A DNA stretch of 64,000 bases from an uncultured Paracoccaceae bacterium. Lineage in GTDB: Bacteria; Pseudomonadota; Alphaproteobacteria; Rhodobacterales; Rhodobacteraceae. Under the pieces are notes generated by a model. That model had not been told where the DNA came from. It was given only the letters and a program-made list of their open reading frames with translations, and did no database searches. The stretch covers positions 179,322-243,321 of the forward strand of contig CATOSU010000005.1 in NCBI GenBank assembly GCA_951812615.1. Reading direction: 5' to 3'. A program made the position numbers and the translations under genes. Of the stretch, positions 35,936 through 44,848 are shown piece by piece. The stretch's first letter is position 1. Each line of letters begins with the position of its first letter.

Positions 35936-36892
35936 ATGAAAATCGATCTGCCTTCGCCCACCCGTCCCCTGCGCATCGGCACACGGGGTTCGCCGCTTGC
36001 GCTTGCCCAGGCGCATGAAACCCGAGCCCGGCTGGCCGCGGGTTTTGATCTGCCGGAAGAGGCTTTTGAAATCGTTGTGATCCGGACCACGGGCGACGCG
36101 GTTCAGGACCGGCCCCTGAAAGAGATCGGCGGCAAGGGCCTGTTCACGCGGGAGATCGAGGCCGATCTGCTGTCCGGCGGCATCGACATTGCCGTGCATT
36201 CGATGAAGGACATGCCGGTCGAACAGCCTGCCGGGTTGATCCTTGATACCTATTTGCCGCGCGAGGATGTCCGCGACGCATTCGTATCCACCGCCCATTC
36301 CGGGATCTGGGATCTGCCGGAGGGTGCCGTTGTCGGGTCGTCCAGCCTGCGGCGGAAATCTCAGGTGCTGAATCGTCGCCCTGACCTGCGGGTGGTGGAG
36401 TTTCGCGGCAATGTACAAACCCGCCTGCGCAAGCTGAAAGACAAGGTGGCCGACTGCACGTTTCTGGCGATGGCCGGTCTGAACCGGCTGTCGGTTGCGG
36501 CCGAGCTGCCCGCCACTCCGATTGATCCTTCGGTGATGCTGCCGGCGGTAGCGCAGGGCGCGATCGGGATCGAGCGCCGGTCCGATGACAGCCGCGCCGC
36601 CGAAATGCTGGCCGCCATCCACGACACAGCCACCGGTTTGCAACTGGCCGCCGAACGGGCGTTTCTGACCGCGCTGGACGGGTCCTGTGAAACGCCGATT
36701 GCCGGTCTTGCCCGGTTGGACGGCGATCAGGTTCACCTCACCGGCGAAATCCTGCGGATCGACGGGTCCGAAGCGGTGTCCGGCGATGAAACCGGCTCGG
36801 TTGAAGACGGTTCCGAACTGGGCCGGATCCTTGCGGAGCGGTTGCTGGCGCAGGCCGGACCGGGCTTTTTCGACTGGCGTGAACCGGCGTGA
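35936..36892 (+). CDS. hemC: Hydroxymethylbilane synthase (porphobilinogen deaminase)
   Basis: Joins four porphobilinogens into the linear tetrapyrrole. 318 residues. Visible: RIGTRGSPLALAQA at the N-terminus, the catalytic-loop Asp in HSMKDMPVE (about residue 88), the SSLRRKSQ phosphate/acid-binding motif and the cofactor Cys in LDGSCETPI (about 247). Divergent from hemE, so the two tetrapyrrole steps are likely co-regulated. Confidence 0.96.
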   Translation: MKIDLPSPTRPLRIGTRGSPLALAQAHETRARLAAGFDLPEEAFEIVVIRTTGDAVQDRPLKEIGGKGLFTREIEADLLSGGIDIAVHSMKDMPVEQPAGLILDTYLPREDVRDAFVSTAHSGIWDLPEGAVVGSSSLRRKSQVLNRRPDLRVVEFRGNVQTRLRKLKDKVADCTFLAMAGLNRLSVAAELPATPIDPSVMLPAVAQGAIGIERRSDDSRAAEMLAAIHDTATGLQLAAERAFLTALDGSCETPIAGLARLDGDQVHLTGEILRIDGSEAVSGDETGSVEDGSELGRILAERLLAQAGPGFFDWREPA

Positions 36893-36957
36893 CGCTGCGC
36901 TCTGATTGACAGATCGGGCCACGCTCTGAGACCCTCCCGCACAGAGGAGGTGCGGGG

Positions 36958-37902
36958 ATGACACCGGGCAAAGCCTATCTTTCGTCTGAAGAAATCCGCG
37001 ATCTGGCCGAACGGTCCGACGCGATGGGCCTGTGGCTGATGCTGCATGTCTGGGGCACCATTGCACTGGCAGTGTCGGTCTTCGCGCTCTGGTCCAACCC
37101 CCTGACTTTCGTTCTGGCGGTGATGGTCATCGGTTCGAGGCAACTGGGCCTTGCGATCCTGATGCACGAGGCCGCGCATAACGCATTGTTCAAAACCCGC
37201 CGGATCAACGAGTTTGCTGGCGAATGGTTGTGCGGGCGGCCGATCCTCGCCGAGCTTGGGGCCTACCGGCACTATCACCTGACCCATCACCGCTTTACCC
37301 AGACCGACAAGGATCCGGATCTGGTTCTGTCGTCGAAGTTTCCGACGACGCGCGCGTCACTGATTCGCAAATTCGTGCGCGATCTGACCGGTCAGACCGG
37401 GATCAAACAGCTGATGGCGCAGATCGCGATGTCCGTCCGGCTGGGCGGGGATGACGATGCCAGAGAGGCGGCGACACTGGACGCCGCACAGGCCTTCAAG
37501 GCGCGGGAATTGTGGAAATCGTTCCCGGTCTTTGTCGGCATCATGTTGGTGATGGGTGCAGTCGGGGATTGGTGGTACGGGCTGGCGTTCTGGTTGCTGC
37601 CGTTCCTGACGTGGTTTCAGTTTGTCCTGCGGATCCGGAACATCGCCGAACATGGCGCAACCGAGACGTCGGAAAACCCGCTGCAAAACGTCCGGACAAC
37701 GCACGCTTCCGTGCTGGAGCGGGCCTTTGTCGCGCCCTACTGGGTGAATTATCACCTTGAACACCATCTGGTCATGCACGTGCCGTGCTGGAAGTTGCCC
37801 GGAATGCACCGGTTGCTGGTCGCCAAGGGGCTGGGCCCACAAATGAATCAGGCAGACGGATACGCGAAAGCGCTGGGTGAGGCGGGCTGGCGCACTGCCT
37901 GA
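36958..37902 (+). CDS. Membrane fatty acid desaturase family protein
   Basis: 314 residues with three His boxes of the non-heme diiron desaturase family: HEAAH (about residue 63), HYHLTHH (about 101) and HLEHH (about 264). About four hydrophobic segments lie between them. GAGGAGG precedes the ATG. It probably introduces a double bond into, or hydroxylates, membrane acyl chains or carotenoids. It follows hemC by 65 bases and may be co-transcribed, though the functions look unrelated. Confidence 0.85.
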   Translation: MTPGKAYLSSEEIRDLAERSDAMGLWLMLHVWGTIALAVSVFALWSNPLTFVLAVMVIGSRQLGLAILMHEAAHNALFKTRRINEFAGEWLCGRPILAELGAYRHYHLTHHRFTQTDKDPDLVLSSKFPTTRASLIRKFVRDLTGQTGIKQLMAQIAMSVRLGGDDDAREAATLDAAQAFKARELWKSFPVFVGIMLVMGAVGDWWYGLAFWLLPFLTWFQFVLRIRNIAEHGATETSENPLQNVRTTHASVLERAFVAPYWVNYHLEHHLVMHVPCWKLPGMHRLLVAKGLGPQMNQADGYAKALGEAGWRTA

Positions 37903-38019
37903 GCGCAGCGGGACGGGTACTTTGAGGGCGCAGTAAGCGGGCCATTGGGATCGTTTCTCGCGGGACGCAGCACCTCAGATGACGGGGAGCGCGTCACTGC
38001 GATCTTTGTTCATCGCTCC

Positions 38020-38772
38020 CTACAGCTTCAGGTCCAGCCCGATATCGAACAGTGACTTGAACTTGGCCTTGTCCGCCAGGCTGACCGGGGCATTCCCGCC
38101 GGCCTTCGGCAGGTATCCCACGATCCTTGTCGACCCCGAAACCGAAGCCGGCAGGTTGGACAGCAAATACCGGGTTGCGTCGGTGGGGTTCTGAAACCAC
38201 GGCTTCATCTGTCCCGACATGGTCACCTTGTACTCGACAACAACCCGGTGACTGGTGCCTTTCTCGATCTGTTCAGCCTTGGTCAGATCCCTGCGCACCG
38301 CCTGCTCAAAGCTGCTGGACCACAGGGCGTTGGCGCTACGGTCCATCGGCGTCAGGTTCCATTCCGCCCCCGGGCCGCCCAGCGACTCCGGCAGCAGATG
38401 GCCTTTGGCGAACCGCGAGGCATTCAGGTTGTTGTAATCCGACAGCAGCAACAGCCCGTCCAGCCCCAGCAGTTCCAGCACCGGACCCGGTTTCTTGGCC
38501 TTCTGAATCTTGCGAACCACAGCGATCTTGCCGAGGTTCTTCTTGACCACCTTGATGTCGATCCGGTCTCGCAAATCGTAAGTGGTGTTGAATTCGTCCA
38601 CGATCGTGCAGGCCCCCGATGCCGGTTTGCTGCCGCCACGGCCCTTGAGGCTGTCGGTTGTCAGGTTACAGACCAACGTCTGATTGGTTTTCACACCAAG
38701 GGTGAAGCGATTGCCGCCAAACGTGATCGTGCCTGTCGACGGTTGTTTCGTAATGCCGGTTTTCAGGGCCAC
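38020..38772 (-). CDS. DNA/RNA non-specific endonuclease-like protein (toxin-nuclease family)
   Basis: 250 residues from a GTG at 38772, preferred because GGAGG (38779-38783) lies six bases upstream; an ATG six codons earlier has no such site. The centre reads RFAKGHLLPESLGG followed by EWNLTPMDRSANA, the GHL...LGG...NLxPM...N pattern of the EndoNS_2-type nucleases found as polymorphic toxin domains. The His in GHL is the expected catalytic base. There is no signal peptide and no adjacent immunity-like gene. It follows the LysR gene by 54 bases on the same strand. A nuclease role is inferred. Confidence 0.6.
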   Translation of the reverse strand: MALKTGITKQPSTGTITFGGNRFTLGVKTNQTLVCNLTTDSLKGRGGSKPASGACTIVDEFNTTYDLRDRIDIKVVKKNLGKIAVVRKIQKAKKPGPVLELLGLDGLLLLSDYNNLNASRFAKGHLLPESLGGPGAEWNLTPMDRSANALWSSSFEQAVRRDLTKAEQIEKGTSHRVVVEYKVTMSGQMKPWFQNPTDATRYLLSNLPASVSGSTRIVGYLPKAGGNAPVSLADKAKFKSLFDIGLDLKL

Positions 38773-38826
38773 GGCCGGCCTCCAATGCAATCAATCCAAT
38801 GCCGTCAGGATACCCTATTTTCCTGC

Positions 38827-39747
38827 TCAGCGCGACAGCGGCGCCGTTGCGTTGGCCAAGAGCCAGTCCCGCAGGGTCGCTGCAGCCGGATCAAGCGGAT
38901 GGGTGTCCGACCAGATCAGGTAATAGCCATAGGCCGTTTCCACCCTGTCGGGAACCGGCCGCACCAGATGCCCGGCAGCCAGATCCGCATCCACCAGATG
39001 CTGCCAGCCCAGCGCGATCCCTTGTCCTGCCTTCGCAGCAGCGATGATCAGGGGGTAGGAGTTGATCCGCAGCGGTTCGTGTTCGACCGGCTTGTGAATG
39101 CCCACCGAACTCAGCCATGCCGGCCAGCTCATCCAGTCCCAGTGAATGTCATCCAGTTCCAGCAGCGCATGCTCCGGCAGATGCTCGGGCCCGATAACCG
39201 GCGGGTTGTTCATCAGGTAAGACGGGGCGCAGACGGGAAAGACCTCTTCGGAAAACAGCAAGGCCGCGTCGTGACCTGGCCAGTTTCCGTCGCCGTGAAG
39301 AATGGCCAGATCGACGTCTTCGGACAGGCAATCGGCGGCCTTGTCCGAAGCAACGACCCGGATGGACAGTTTGTGTTCGGCATCCTCGCGGTAGAGGCTC
39401 AGCCGCGGCATCAGCCACATGGCGGCAATCGATTGATCCGCACCCAGCGTCAGCCGGTCACCACCTCTGCGGGCCCGGATTTCTTCGCTGGCTGCCGCGA
39501 TCTGCCGCAGCGCCGGCGCGGCGGCATGCAGCAACGACCGGCCTGCGGTTGTCAGATGAACCTTGCGGTTGGCCCGCACGAACAGGCGGGCGCCGACATG
39601 TTTTTCCAGATGGCGAATTCTCTGGCTGATCGCGGCCTGCGACAGGCCCAGTTCTTCGGCGGCCCGGCTGAAGCTGCCAAGCCGCGATGCGGCCTCGAAC
39701 GCGACCAGCGGGTCGAGCGGCGGGAGAGAGCGGCGTAAGTGGTCCAT
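38827..39747 (-). CDS. LysR-family transcriptional regulator (GcvA-like)
   Basis: 306 residues: winged helix at about 10-70 (FEAASRLGSFSRAAEELGLSQ, AISQRIRHLEKHVGARLF) and a periplasmic-binding-like effector domain (about 95-300) typical of the GcvA subgroup. It is transcribed toward the nuclease gene and away from the RraA-family gene's region; its target is not evident. Confidence 0.9.
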   Translation of the reverse strand: MDHLRRSLPPLDPLVAFEAASRLGSFSRAAEELGLSQAAISQRIRHLEKHVGARLFVRANRKVHLTTAGRSLLHAAAPALRQIAAASEEIRARRGGDRLTLGADQSIAAMWLMPRLSLYREDAEHKLSIRVVASDKAADCLSEDVDLAILHGDGNWPGHDAALLFSEEVFPVCAPSYLMNNPPVIGPEHLPEHALLELDDIHWDWMSWPAWLSSVGIHKPVEHEPLRINSYPLIIAAAKAGQGIALGWQHLVDADLAAGHLVRPVPDRVETAYGYYLIWSDTHPLDPAAATLRDWLLANATAPLSR

Positions 39748-39811
39748 AAATCTTGGTAATTCAGAACCGGGAGAAACTGAAGTATCCCGGTTTTCTGGCC
39801 GTCTGACAGGG

Positions 39812-40504
39812 TCAGACGAACTCCACGTCGTCGCCTTCGATCATATCGCGGATCTTGTCCGTAATCTTCAACCCCGCGGCCAGCTCGGCATCGATCTGTT
39901 CCTCCAAATCCCGAACCTGTGCCAGACGCGCGACAACGGCGTCGATCCGGTCGAACGGCACCACAACGACACCATCCCGGTCAGCAATGATCATGTCGCC
40001 AGTGTCGACTTGCTGACCTCCGATCAGAACCGGCAGGCCGATCTTGCCCGGCCCGTTCGAGAACGGGGAATTCGGGGTAAGGCCGGAACACCAGACAGGC
40101 AATCCCGAACCGATGATCCCGGCACGGTCGCGAACCGGACCGTCAGTCACCAACCCCGCCGCCCCGCTGTTGTTCATCATCGTCGCAACACGGTCGCCGC
40201 AAACCGCACATCCCTGATACCCGGCAGCTGCCGCAACAATGACGTCGCCCTCCTGAATGAAATTGATCGCGGCCATTGTCGCCCGGATATCGCCGGCATC
40301 ATTGCCCGCTGTCAGGGCCGGGCCGGCGATGTGATCCGGCAAGTCATCCGGCGCAAGCGGTTTGATAACCATGTTCAACGCCGATTTCCCGTCCATCGCG
40401 TCGGTCACGAAGCTGGTCGGGACATTGGCAAAGGCGGCAACCTGCGCAGCGGTTGGCCTGCGCACCGGGCGTTTGATTGTCAGGGCTTTCGGTTCTTCAA
40501 GCAT
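39812..40504 (-). CDS. RraA/HMG-aldolase family protein
   Basis: 230 residues of the family that includes RNase E inhibitor RraA and 4-hydroxy-4-methyl-2-oxoglutarate (HMG) aldolase. The family motif TDGPVRDRAGI with the Arg-Asp pair (about residue 125) and IADRDGVVVVPFDRI (about 178) are clear. The length and the divalent metal-binding Asp favour an aldolase/decarboxylase-type enzyme over the shorter RraA regulator. Precise substrate unknown. Confidence 0.75.
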   Translation of the reverse strand: MLEEPKALTIKRPVRRPTAAQVAAFANVPTSFVTDAMDGKSALNMVIKPLAPDDLPDHIAGPALTAGNDAGDIRATMAAINFIQEGDVIVAAAAGYQGCAVCGDRVATMMNNSGAAGLVTDGPVRDRAGIIGSGLPVWCSGLTPNSPFSNGPGKIGLPVLIGGQQVDTGDMIIADRDGVVVVPFDRIDAVVARLAQVRDLEEQIDAELAAGLKITDKIRDMIEGDDVEFV

Positions 40505-40557
40505 GGGTCCTCCGTCCGGCCCATTAGCACCGTTCAGGCCGGCAGGTGCAAGCAGCG

Positions 40558-41415
40558 TCAGTTCAGAATCACCACGTATTTGACGATGCGGTTGTTGTCG
40601 CTGTCGGCAAAGTAATAGGTGTTGCCAACAACCAGCGCGCCCTCGGGATCATCGAATTTGTATGGACCCATGCCCGGTATCCCATCGCCCAGAACACCCA
40701 ACAGGGTTTCGGTTGCCGGATCGATCAGCAGGATCCGATGGGCGTCCTGATCGGCAACGATCAGTCGGCCGAAATCGTCGATGTCCAGATATCGTGGCCC
40801 GACAAAGCCGAACTTGGGATCATCCAGCACCTGCAGCTGTTCGAGATCCTGCGAATAGCGTACCAGCCTTCTTTGTGCGTTGTCGGCCAGCCAGAGCGAG
40901 CCGTCCGGTGCTTCGGCAACGTCATGCGCGCCCCAGTGGCCCTTCGCCAGCGCCACAACATCCGTGCCCTGCACGGCGACCAGATCGCCGGAGCCGGATG
41001 CCATGATGTACAGGCGCCCGTTGGAATGGGCCAGGGCACCTTCCGTGTTGGAAAACGGGCCAAGGAAGTTTTCGAAGACCAGCTCGCCTTTCTCCATCCT
41101 GTAGATCGCCACGACGCTGCCCCCGGTGACAGCGACATATGCCTTGCCGTCCGGGCCAAAGGATATGTCGTGTATGCCGGGCAGCTTGCCCTCGTCGATT
41201 ACCGAGATCAGCTCCAGTGTCTCGGCATCCATGACCACGATGCGATGGCCGAACTTGTCCGCGACATATAGCTGACCATCCGGCCCCAGCGTCAGGTCAT
41301 GCGGGTCGTTCAGGACCGGGTCGCTTGCCCTCTCGAACGTGGCAAACGGCGCCTGGGCACCGGCCGGGCCAGAGATAGCGAGTGCCAACAGGGCCGGTAA
41401 GATGAGTTTTCGCAT
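40558..41415 (-). CDS. Exported NHL/SMP-30-like beta-propeller protein
   Basis: 285 residues from the ATG at 41415, preceded by GGGGGGA. Residues 1-20 (MRKLILPALLALAISGPAGA) form a signal peptide. The rest is a six-bladed repeat of the type LTLGPDGQLYVADKFGHRIVVMD and LIVADQDAHRILLID, typical of NHL-repeat and lactonase-like propellers. It may be an adaptor or a periplasmic lactonase. It lies upstream of, and divergent from, the sugar permease gene at 41529. Confidence 0.75.
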   Translation of the reverse strand: MRKLILPALLALAISGPAGAQAPFATFERASDPVLNDPHDLTLGPDGQLYVADKFGHRIVVMDAETLELISVIDEGKLPGIHDISFGPDGKAYVAVTGGSVVAIYRMEKGELVFENFLGPFSNTEGALAHSNGRLYIMASGSGDLVAVQGTDVVALAKGHWGAHDVAEAPDGSLWLADNAQRRLVRYSQDLEQLQVLDDPKFGFVGPRYLDIDDFGRLIVADQDAHRILLIDPATETLLGVLGDGIPGMGPYKFDDPEGALVVGNTYYFADSDNNRIVKYVVILN

Positions 41416-41528
41416 GCGTCCCCCCGTCATCAGCCTAGCGCCGCTTCGCCACGCGGTCGAATGACCTTCCCGCCAGACGGGCATTTAGCGGGTTAACAGT
41501 CTGAAACCGGACAGCTAACATTCTAGTC

Positions 41529-42641
41529 ATGAGCACCGATGGCGATCTTCTTCATGTTGTCACGCTGGACAACATCACCCCGCAACGGATGCGGTTCGGC
41601 AACCTGCTGAAATGGGGCGGGCTGGCCTTTATGGCGGCGTGCTTCCTGGTACTGACGCTGTCGGAACTCGGGGCCTTTCCCATTGCCTTCGAAACATGGC
41701 GGCTGGGGCTGTTCGGCTATCTGGTCTGGGCCACCTGCCTGTGCGCCGCCCAGGTCGTGCTGCGCGGGGAACAGGGCAAGCGGACCCTGTTCATCCTGCC
41801 CGGTGTTCTGTTCGTGGTGGCAATGGTTGTTTTCCCGCTGCTTTTCTCGCTGGGCATTGCATTTTCCGACTGGAACCTCGCCAGCCCGGATGGCCGCAAG
41901 TTCAACGGTCTGGACAACGTCCGCCAGATGTGGGGCGACCCATTTTACTGGAACGCGCTGAAAAACATGGTGTGGTACACGCTGGCGATCATCGTCGAAT
42001 ATGCCATCGCCTTTGGTCTGGCGCTGATCCTTGCCAGTGAAATCCGCGCGCGCAAGTTTTTCCGGGTGGCATTCCTGCTGCCCCTGATGCTGTCGCCGGT
42101 GGCGGTCAGCTGGATGATCGGCAAATCAATGCTGGAGGTCCGGTTCGGCCCGCTGGCGCGGCTGGCGCGGACGCTGGGCTGGGACAGTCCCAGCTTTTTC
42201 GGCAGCCCCGAGATCGCGCGGCTGACGATCATGGTGATGGACGCGTGGACGTTCATTCCCTTCATGATGATCATGATCCTTGCCGGGTTGCAGGCCATCC
42301 CGAAGGAAGTGCAGGAAGCGGCCAAGGTGGATGGCGCGGGGCCGTGGCGGAATTTCTGGGAGGTGACCTTTCCCCTGATGCTGCCGGTGTCGATCACCGC
42401 GATCCTGATCCGCATCATATTCAAGCTGAAGCTGGCGGACATTATCATCAACGTAACCGCCGGCGGGCCCGGCGGTGCCACGGACAGCGTGACCAGCTTC
42501 ATTTTCCGTGAATACCGTGACCGGTCGAACGTGGGCTACGGCACGCTGCTGGCCATCATCTACCTGATCCTCATCGTCATCGCGATCACGATCTTCATGA
42601 AGCTGGTCGACCGGTGGATGAACCCGAGATACCTGAAATGA
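41529..42641 (+). CDS. Sugar ABC transporter permease, MalF type
   Basis: CUT1-type inner-membrane permease of 370 residues. Two extra N-terminal membrane segments (about 28-80) precede the standard six, and the cytoplasmic EAA loop reads EAAKVDGAGPWRNFWEVTFPLM (positions 253-275). The TGA overlaps the next gene's ATG. No substrate-binding protein or ATPase gene lies next to it, so it must use partners encoded elsewhere. Confidence 0.88.
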   Translation: MSTDGDLLHVVTLDNITPQRMRFGNLLKWGGLAFMAACFLVLTLSELGAFPIAFETWRLGLFGYLVWATCLCAAQVVLRGEQGKRTLFILPGVLFVVAMVVFPLLFSLGIAFSDWNLASPDGRKFNGLDNVRQMWGDPFYWNALKNMVWYTLAIIVEYAIAFGLALILASEIRARKFFRVAFLLPLMLSPVAVSWMIGKSMLEVRFGPLARLARTLGWDSPSFFGSPEIARLTIMVMDAWTFIPFMMIMILAGLQAIPKEVQEAAKVDGAGPWRNFWEVTFPLMLPVSITAILIRIIFKLKLADIIINVTAGGPGGATDSVTSFIFREYRDRSNVGYGTLLAIIYLILIVIAITIFMKLVDRWMNPRYLK

Positions 42642-43558
42642 GTGACACGCAGATCTTCCACGATTCCCGGAGCGACCTTGCTTACAAGGCAGGTTGGCTG
42701 TCAAAGCGGGTGGTGATTTACGGTATCCTGATCCTGTGGACCGTGATCTGCCTGTTCCCGATCTACTGGACGCTGACCACGTCGTTCAAGATCGCGCCGG
42801 ACGTGATGAAGGGCAACATGATCCCCTGGGTCGATTACACGCCACAATGGCGCGGGTGGAAATCACTGGGCCTGTCGCCGGACACGATCGGAATGGAAAG
42901 CACAGTGCGTGAGGAATTCCTGAAGCGGTTCTGGAATTCGACGATCTCGGCGCTGTGTTCGTCGGCGCTGGCGGTGATCATCGGCAGCATGGTCGCCTAT
43001 GGGCTGAGCCGGTTCAACTATCGTTTCGGGTTCATGCGCAACCCGGATATCTCGTTCTTCTTCCTCAGTCAGCTGATCCTGCCGCCCGTGGTGCTCGCCC
43101 TGCCATTTCTCGTTCTGTATAAAGAACTTGCGCTGCTGGACACGCGTATCGGGCTGATCCTGCTTTACACGCTGACGGTGCTGCCCATCGTGATCTGGAT
43201 TATGCGGGATCAGTTTCAGTCGATCCCCGTCGAGCTGGAGGAAGCGGCGCTGGTGGATGGCCTGTCGGTCTGGGGTGCATTCCTGACCATTATTGTGCCG
43301 ATTGCGCTGCCCGGTCTGGTCGCAGCGTTTATCCTGTCTCTGGTGCTGACGTGGAATGAATACTTCTTCGCTGCACTTCTGACCTCGACCGATGCCAAGA
43401 CCCTGCCGGTGATGGTGGCATCGCAGACCGGATCGCAGGGCATCAACTGGTGGGCCATGGCGGCGCTGAGCTGGGCGGCGATCATGCCGCTGATCGTGAT
43501 CGGTATCGTTCTGGAACGTTACATCATCAAAGGCATGGCCTCGGGCGCGGTGAAGTAA
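42638..43558 (+). CDS. Sugar ABC transporter permease, MalG type
   Basis: 306 residues from the ATG at 42638, which overlaps the upstream stop (ATGA). About six membrane segments and an EAA loop, EEAALVDGLSVWGAFLTI, at about residue 205. It pairs with the MalF-type permease. It converges on the methyltransferase gene and the BtpA/kinase operon, which probably handles the transported sugar; that link is by position only. Confidence 0.88.
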   Translation: MSDTQIFHDSRSDLAYKAGWLSKRVVIYGILILWTVICLFPIYWTLTTSFKIAPDVMKGNMIPWVDYTPQWRGWKSLGLSPDTIGMESTVREEFLKRFWNSTISALCSSALAVIIGSMVAYGLSRFNYRFGFMRNPDISFFFLSQLILPPVVLALPFLVLYKELALLDTRIGLILLYTLTVLPIVIWIMRDQFQSIPVELEEAALVDGLSVWGAFLTIIVPIALPGLVAAFILSLVLTWNEYFFAALLTSTDAKTLPVMVASQTGSQGINWWAMAALSWAAIMPLIVIGIVLERYIIKGMASGAVK

Positions 43559-43582
43559 ATTCTTGCGAGGGTCGTTTGCACG

Positions 43583-43604
43583 TGAAGTCGCACATGCGAT
43601 TTCA
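43583..43604. terminator. Hairpin between convergent permease and methyltransferase genes
   Basis: TGAAGTCGC and GCGATTTCA pair around an ACAT loop with one G-U pair (9-bp stem) in the 58-base convergent spacer. No strong T-run follows, so it is a candidate bidirectional terminator. Confidence 0.4.
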
Positions 43605-43616
43605 AGGGGTCTAAAC

Positions 43617-44243
43617 TCATAACCTGTTGAAAACCATCACCAACCCCTTGTCGTCCTTATGCGCATGCTCGGCGGAGGCGTCATAGATGTCGATCTGTTT
43701 GAACCGCACGGGCGAAATGCGGCCCTGGGCCACGAGCTTTGCAAGCGCGGAGCCGAAACCGGCACCATCCAGCACCGCGGGAATGGTGCCACAGCAAAAC
43801 ACTGCGCCGGGCCGCGTAACGCGCAGCAGTTCCGGCAGGCATTCCGGGCCGACATGGCCGTGGGTGAACGTGCCACAGGAGATCACCGCGCCATAGCTTT
43901 CATCAGCCATATCAAGAGGTTGAAGCAGATCACCAACGATGAGGTTGCGATAGAGCCGCTTCGGTTCGGCAATGGCCAGCATCTCTGGTGTGATGTCGAT
44001 AGCGTCCGTCAGCTGTCCCTGCAGATGCTCGGCGACCTGCCCGGTCCCCGCCCCGATATCGAGGATCGGCGTGTTGTCGCCGGCTTCTGCCAGCAGCAGC
44101 CGGGCGATTTCCTGCGGGGCGATGTACCCCCAACCTTCGCCAAAAGCGCTGTCATAGGTGTCTGCCCATTTGCCGTACAGGTCGCGGGCGCTGTCAGGTC
44201 CGTCGATTTCATAGGCGCGGTCCAGATCGTAGTCGGCGGTCAT
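43617..44243 (-). CDS. SAM-dependent methyltransferase, class I
   Basis: 208 residues from the ATG at 44243, preceded by AAGGAG; the longer upstream frame has no such site. The SAM-binding motif I is ILDIGAGTGQVAEHLQ (about residue 60), followed by DITPEMLAIAE and a GAVISCGTFTHGHV motif. The substrate is unknown. It is the last gene in the minus-strand run, 56 bases after the SIS gene, so it may belong to the carbohydrate operon or simply lie next to it. Confidence 0.75.
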   Translation of the reverse strand: MTADYDLDRAYEIDGPDSARDLYGKWADTYDSAFGEGWGYIAPQEIARLLLAEAGDNTPILDIGAGTGQVAEHLQGQLTDAIDITPEMLAIAEPKRLYRNLIVGDLLQPLDMADESYGAVISCGTFTHGHVGPECLPELLRVTRPGAVFCCGTIPAVLDGAGFGSALAKLVAQGRISPVRFKQIDIYDASAEHAHKDDKGLVMVFNRL

Positions 44244-44299
44244 CAATGTCTCCTTTTGTACAAAACGGGGCAGGGTATTCGGGGCCGATGTACAAAACG

Positions 44300-44848
44300 T
44301 CATTCCATATTCGTGTGACGGGAACGCATCATTTCGGGCGATATTGACAACCTGTCGCGCAGACGCAGGATCATCGCCTCGAACAAAACGAACATCGCGC
44401 CTTCATAGAGCGACCCCATCGGCAGGGTCGATGTGGCCGTGCCCCGGTCCCGGGCCATTGTCTGTGCGGGGATGACAAGAAGGTCGTCGGCCAGCCGGCA
44501 CGGGCTGGCATCGGGTTCGGCGGTGAGCAGGAGGACACCTGCGCCGGCGTCCCGGGCCACCTGCATCAGCGCGGTGGCGGTGGACAGGTCGCCGGGGCCC
44601 GCGGAGGCAAGGAACAGATCGCCGGGGCCAAGCGGGGGTGCGGCCATGTCGCCCTGCATCGAAACCGAAAGGCCGAGGTGGTGCAGCCGCATGACGAAGC
44701 CGCGCAGTTGCAGCGCCTCGCGGCCACAGCCGTAGGCCATGATGTGCCCGGCCCGCGCGATCCGGTCGCAGGCCATTTCCACCTGCGTGTCATTCAGCGC
44801 ATCGCAAACCGAGGCAATTTCGTCGAGGGCGGCGCGATAGAGGGTCAT
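44300..44848 (-). CDS. SIS-domain sugar-phosphate isomerase, HxlB-like
   Basis: 182 residues with one SIS fold resembling 6-phospho-3-hexuloisomerase: GCGREALQLRGFVMRLHHLG (about residue 40), QGDMAAPPLGPGDLFLASAGPGDLSTA (positions about 63-90) and DLLVIPAQT. It is coupled to the kinase by an ATGA overlap and presumably isomerises the phosphorylated sugar that the kinase makes. The exact phospho-sugar is not deducible. Confidence 0.78.
   Translation of the reverse strand: MTLYRAALDEIASVCDALNDTQVEMACDRIARAGHIMAYGCGREALQLRGFVMRLHHLGLSVSMQGDMAAPPLGPGDLFLASAGPGDLSTATALMQVARDAGAGVLLLTAEPDASPCRLADDLLVIPAQTMARDRGTATSTLPMGSLYEGAMFVLFEAMILRLRDRLSISPEMMRSRHTNME

Noticed and set aside
34797..36892. A regulatory RNA or riboswitch in the hemE/hemC spacer
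   Set aside because: The 98-base divergent spacer shows no conserved aptamer pattern that I can recognise.
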